Shown here: positions 5,538 to 7,975 of the stretch, in pieces
Layout: each line of letters begins with the position of its first letter
Numbering within the stretch: the first letter of the stretch is position 1
Assembly (NCBI GenBank): GCA_944382805.1
Contig: CALWNS010000189.1
Span: 1 to 7,975 of the forward strand
Length of the DNA: 7,975 bases
Direction: 5' to 3'
Source of the DNA: an uncultured Gemmiger sp.
GTDB lineage: Bacteria > Bacillota > Clostridia > Oscillospirales > Ruminococcaceae
Notes under the pieces: model-generated
The model's database searches: none
Seen by the model: the letters and a program-made list of their open reading frames with translations, nothing else
What the model was told of the DNA's origin: nothing
Position numbers and translations under genes: made by a program

Positions 5538-7532
5538 TTATGACTTCACTGCGCCGGGGGGTTCCGGCGCGGTGTCGATCACGATCGCTTCATACTCCCG
5601 GAGAACATCCAGCTCCAGTTCGAGGGCGTCCCCGGTCATGCGGCCTTCTACTTGTCCGCCGTTCAGCGTTTTTGCCTGTCCCCGAACCCCCGGCAGTCTG
5701 AGCCGGATGTCCCGCAGCGACAGCGGGTCGCACCAGCTGTTGCCGAAGCAGCCGCTTTCGTTGACCAGCTGTACCACCAGATTGCCGGGCTTTTGGGTTA
5801 ATGTCAGTTCTGCCATCGGGGTCAGGCCGGGAGCCAGGTCGGGCAGGCCGCACAGGTTAAACAGTACATCCTGCAAACAGCGCAAGGGGTTATCCACCCC
5901 TGCCTGCACACAGACTGCCGCCCCTTTCCAGGGCAGATAAACGCTGCTGCCCTTGCCGTAAGGCATTGCCACCAGGCCGGGCACGTTTTCCCTGGCTTCA
6001 AACCAGCAGACTTCCGGCGGACCGAACGGATGTTCGGGTATCAGCCGCAAGCGGGTCTGCGCCTTCGGTTTCGGCTGCACGCACCAGAGCGTTTCGCCAA
6101 AATCCAGATACGGCGTTTCGGCACAGCGCGGGAAGCAGGAAGCCTCCTGCGCCGGGATCTCCAGCATGGACGACCGCAGGTTTTTGCGCACCTCCCGCAC
6201 CTGCTCGGCCCCCAGGCAGGCGAGCCGTGCGCTGCCCGGCCCCTGTGCGGCGCCGCCGGTTGCCAGCAGAATGCCGCCGCCCTGCACAAACCCATCCAGC
6301 AATGCGGCCTGGGTTTCGGTCAGGCGGGGGGCGTCGGGCAGGATCGCCAGCCGCTTGCCCGCCAGCTGCGCCGCCGTTTGCAGGCTGCCAAGCGGGATCT
6401 CGTCAAATGGGATATGGCTTTCGGTCAGTACCCGTACCCAGCCTCTGGCTTCGTCCTCCATACGCTGCCAGCTTCCGGTCTGCAGCAGCACGACCTGTGC
6501 GGCGCTGCGCAGGCCGCGGAAGATTTTTTCATGCGCCTTGTGGAACTGAAACACCCGGCGGGTGGGCGCAAGAGCCGAAGTGTCCCGGTGGGCGTCCAGC
6601 CGCCCCATGATATACAAACTCAGGCTGCCCGCGTTGGCCAGGTTCTGCCACTGGCGCAGCGCCATGAGGGCAGGCGGAACCGAGATATACCGATGCCGGA
6701 ACCCAAGAAAATCCACGCTGGCGTCATCGCTGGGTCTGACCCGTTCCGGCCCGGCTGCCAGCCGTGCGTTGGAGGATGCTTTGTACACCCAGTTGGGCCG
6801 GTCATAATCAAGGCTGACCTCGCTGCGCAGAAAGTCCACGCCGTCCAGCGCCAGTTCCGGGTCCAACTCTTTCAGAAAGGTCTTCAATTTTGCTTTGTGC
6901 TGGGCACTGCGCTTCATCTGGAAGGCCACATAAGGTCCCAGCGCCGGGTCTCGGGGATCGGAGGCCTGGGGAGCAGTCTTGCCGGTCTCCTGTTCGTAGA
7001 GGGCGCGGCACCGTTCGCATTGGCAAACGCCGTGGAAGTTGCCGTCATAGTCGCTCAGAAACACGCTGCTCATATTGCAGTACAGCCCGTCGAAAGGAAT
7101 GGCTGCGAACAGTTCCTGCAATACCGCAAACATGGCCTTATCGAGATATTCGCCGTTGGGGCAGACGCTGACATACCCGTGATAGTCGAGGATGCTCCCG
7201 TCCACCAGCCGGGCAGCCCAGTCTGGATGTTGCTCATACACGAACCGCTGGATGCGGGAAAAATCCGTCCGGGCAATGACCCGGATGCCCTGGTCATGGC
7301 AGGCCGTCACAACGTCTGCCAGGCTGTCGCCGGTGAGATAAGGGTTGCGGGGCTGGAAGTCCAGCTTTGTGGGGTAGTTGGCCACGATGCCCGCGGCGTT
7401 CAGGTTGACCACCGTTGCGCCGAATTCCGCGAGATCCCCGGCAAACCGGGCGGCGTCCATATCCGCCATGGCACGGTCGGGCAGGTTGGTCTGCACCATC
7501 CGCCAGGGCGTTGTCTGCCACCAATGCGCCAT
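5538..7532 (-). CDS. Putative glycoside hydrolase, GHL6-type TIM barrel with GH42-like trimerisation domain
   Basis: A 664-residue protein with no signal peptide, so probably cytoplasmic. The N-terminal part (about 9-320) looks like the 'hypothetical glycosyl hydrolase 6' (GHL6) family. It shows RMVQTNLPD, then FGATVVNLNAAGIVANYPTK (37-56), RNPYLTGDSLADVV, GIRVIARTDFSRI and HPDWA. Next come PFDGLYCNM (146-154) and DYDGNFHGVCQCERC (161-175). C170, C172 and C175, with C124 upstream, mirror the zinc cluster of GH42 beta-galactosidases. About 334-430 resembles the GH42 trimerisation domain (LPDAPRLTETQAALLDGFVQGGGILLATG), and the C-terminal region (about 575-652) looks like a beta-sandwich. The usual Asn-Glu acid/base pair of GH42 is not obvious after strand 4; D161 and D163 are candidates. 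The start at 7532 has AAGGAG 9 bases upstream. ATG 7541 directly abuts that site, and ATG 7589 would put the site inside the gene. As first gene of the operon it probably defines the substrate, which is unknown. Confidence 0.82.
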   Translation of the reverse strand: MAHWWQTTPWRMVQTNLPDRAMADMDAARFAGDLAEFGATVVNLNAAGIVANYPTKLDFQPRNPYLTGDSLADVVTACHDQGIRVIARTDFSRIQRFVYEQHPDWAARLVDGSILDYHGYVSVCPNGEYLDKAMFAVLQELFAAIPFDGLYCNMSSVFLSDYDGNFHGVCQCERCRALYEQETGKTAPQASDPRDPALGPYVAFQMKRSAQHKAKLKTFLKELDPELALDGVDFLRSEVSLDYDRPNWVYKASSNARLAAGPERVRPSDDASVDFLGFRHRYISVPPALMALRQWQNLANAGSLSLYIMGRLDAHRDTSALAPTRRVFQFHKAHEKIFRGLRSAAQVVLLQTGSWQRMEDEARGWVRVLTESHIPFDEIPLGSLQTAAQLAGKRLAILPDAPRLTETQAALLDGFVQGGGILLATGGAAQGPGSARLACLGAEQVREVRKNLRSSMLEIPAQEASCFPRCAETPYLDFGETLWCVQPKPKAQTRLRLIPEHPFGPPEVCWFEARENVPGLVAMPYGKGSSVYLPWKGAAVCVQAGVDNPLRCLQDVLFNLCGLPDLAPGLTPMAELTLTQKPGNLVVQLVNESGCFGNSWCDPLSLRDIRLRLPGVRGQAKTLNGGQVEGRMTGDALELELDVLREYEAIVIDTAPEPPGAVKS

Positions 7533-7582
7533 CTGGTTCATCTCCTTTTCCTTTTGGCGGCGAAACGGCCACCGCCCTCTAT

Positions 7583-7618
7583 TTGACAAAATAATCCGGG
7601 TGTGTTTTCATGTATAGT
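7583..7618. promoter_or_regulatory. Divergent promoter region between the operon and the AraC-type regulator
   Basis: The 116-base gap (7533-7648) separates two divergently transcribed genes and is AT-rich in its centre. For the plus-strand regulator a perfect -35 TTGACA stands at 7583-7588, with a 4-of-6 -10 (TTTCAT, 7606-7611) after 17 bases. A nearer match, TATAGT (7613-7618), is 24 bases away, too far for normal spacing. For the minus-strand operon a possible -35 TATACA (7616-7611) and -10 TATTTT (7593-7588), also spaced by 17, each match 4 of 6. The two candidate promoters overlap, so one bound regulator could affect both. No clear direct repeats typical of AraC operators were found by eye. 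Confidence 0.4.
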
Positions 7619-7648
7619 AACAGCAAGCAATCGATAGGAGGGTTTGCC

Positions 7649-7975
7649 GTGCAAGATCGGATACAACTGTTTTTGGAACTGGTCGCCTGCAATCAGCCGC
7701 TGTTCTACTGGTGGTATGACCCGATGGGCAACCTGTTGGAAAGCACCTGCCAGACGGAGAAGATGCTGGACGAGGTGCTCCGGTTGTCCGGCGCGCTGGA
7801 AAGCGCCGTGCGCGCCGAGACCGACCAGCCGATGATTTTGGGCAGCAACTCGTTTTTGCTCTGGGTCGCCGACCGGGAGATAGAAAACGAGGAATGCATC
7901 GCCCTGCATATTCTCGGTCCTTTCTTTGCCAATGAGGTCCATACGGATACCATCAATCAATTGATCCGGCAGCTT
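7649..7975 (+). CDS. Probable AraC-family transcriptional regulator, N-terminal sensory part (cut by window edge)
   Basis: An open frame of 109 codons starts with GTG and runs off the right edge without a stop. An AGGAGG ribosome site (7636-7641) sits 7 bases before the GTG. No ATG-started frame in this region has comparable support. The peptide has a PAS-like character: PLFYWWYDPMGNLLESTC at 17-34, PMILGSNSFLLWVAD at 61-75, then CIALHILGPFF at 83-93. This arrangement, especially the LHILGPFF strand, resembles the sensor half of AraC-type regulators common in Clostridia. The helix-turn-helix domain would lie beyond the window, so the DNA-binding class is inferred. Divergent placement against the operon suggests it senses the substrate or an intermediate and controls the eight-gene operon and itself. 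Confidence 0.65.
   Translation, partial: MQDRIQLFLELVACNQPLFYWWYDPMGNLLESTCQTEKMLDEVLRLSGALESAVRAETDQPMILGSNSFLLWVADREIENEECIALHILGPFFANEVHTDTINQLIRQL

Noticed and set aside
2516..5701. A 1061-codon plus-strand open frame
   Set aside because: It runs antisense across five recognisable minus-strand genes and their gaps. Its product is rich in H, G, D, Q and R with no domain pattern, and no ribosome site is visible. It is explained by the codon bias of the GC-rich genes on the other strand.
7556..7576. GGCGG/CCGCC inverted repeat in the hydrolase leader
   Set aside because: Only five pairs with an 11-base loop in a GC-rich sequence; easily chance, and no riboswitch-like structure could be built around it.
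6030..7586. A 518-codon plus-strand open frame
   Set aside because: It is antisense to the GHL6 hydrolase and has no recognisable domain. The minus-strand frame has the family motifs and a good ribosome site.
7533..7589. A 19-residue N-terminal extension of the hydrolase with an RR pair, suggesting a Tat signal
   Set aside because: The extension would contain the AAGGAG ribosome site itself, and no hydrophobic helix follows the arginines. The protein most likely starts at 7532 and is cytoplasmic.
7538..7960. A 140-codon minus-strand open frame covering the divergent region and regulator
   Set aside because: It is antisense to the GTG-started plus-strand frame, which has a strong ribosome site and a regulator-like sequence. 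Its own product shows no family features.

Overview
The window looks like chromosomal DNA from a fairly GC-rich Clostridia-type Firmicute, perhaps a gut Oscillospiraceae or Lachnospiraceae relative. This rests on strong AAGGAGG-like ribosome binding sites, very short intergenic gaps, a GPH-family symporter, an LrgAB pair, a GHL6-type glycosidase and a divergent AraC-type regulator. Genus cannot be fixed from sequence reading alone. There are no RNA genes, insertion sequences, CRISPR arrays or att sites that I can support, and no gene-free stretch longer than about 115 bases.

Layout: eight genes run leftwards (minus strand) as one apparent operon. In transcription order they are: an intracellular GHL6/GH42-like putative glycoside hydrolase (7532-5538); a tartronate semialdehyde reductase of the GarR type (5503-4622); a GPH-type sugar:cation symporter (4531-3089); a VOC/glyoxalase-fold protein (3025-2480); an SDR oxidoreductase (2483-1716); a type-2 (MOFRL) glycerate kinase (1679-447); LrgA (422-57); and the first 20 codons of LrgB (60-1). 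Two junctions are ATGA overlaps (VOC/SDR and LrgA/LrgB), and the other gaps are 24-90 bases. A GC-rich hairpin sits between the symporter and the VOC gene and may tune downstream expression. On the plus strand, a GTG-started gene (7649 to the window end) encodes the sensory part of a probable AraC-family regulator, transcribed divergently from a shared 116-base promoter region.

How the genes may work together (inference): a glycoside is imported by the symporter and cleaved in the cytoplasm by the GHL6 enzyme. The released moiety is oxidised or rearranged, possibly by the SDR and VOC proteins, toward a C3 acid. GarR reduces tartronate semialdehyde to D-glycerate, and glycerate kinase makes 2-phosphoglycerate for lower glycolysis. 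LrgAB could be the carrier for a C2/C3 acid, by analogy with the plant LrgAB-like plastidial glycolate/glycerate transporter PLGG1. The enzyme that would produce tartronate semialdehyde is not in the window. The real substrate is therefore unknown, and this is the most interesting open question here.
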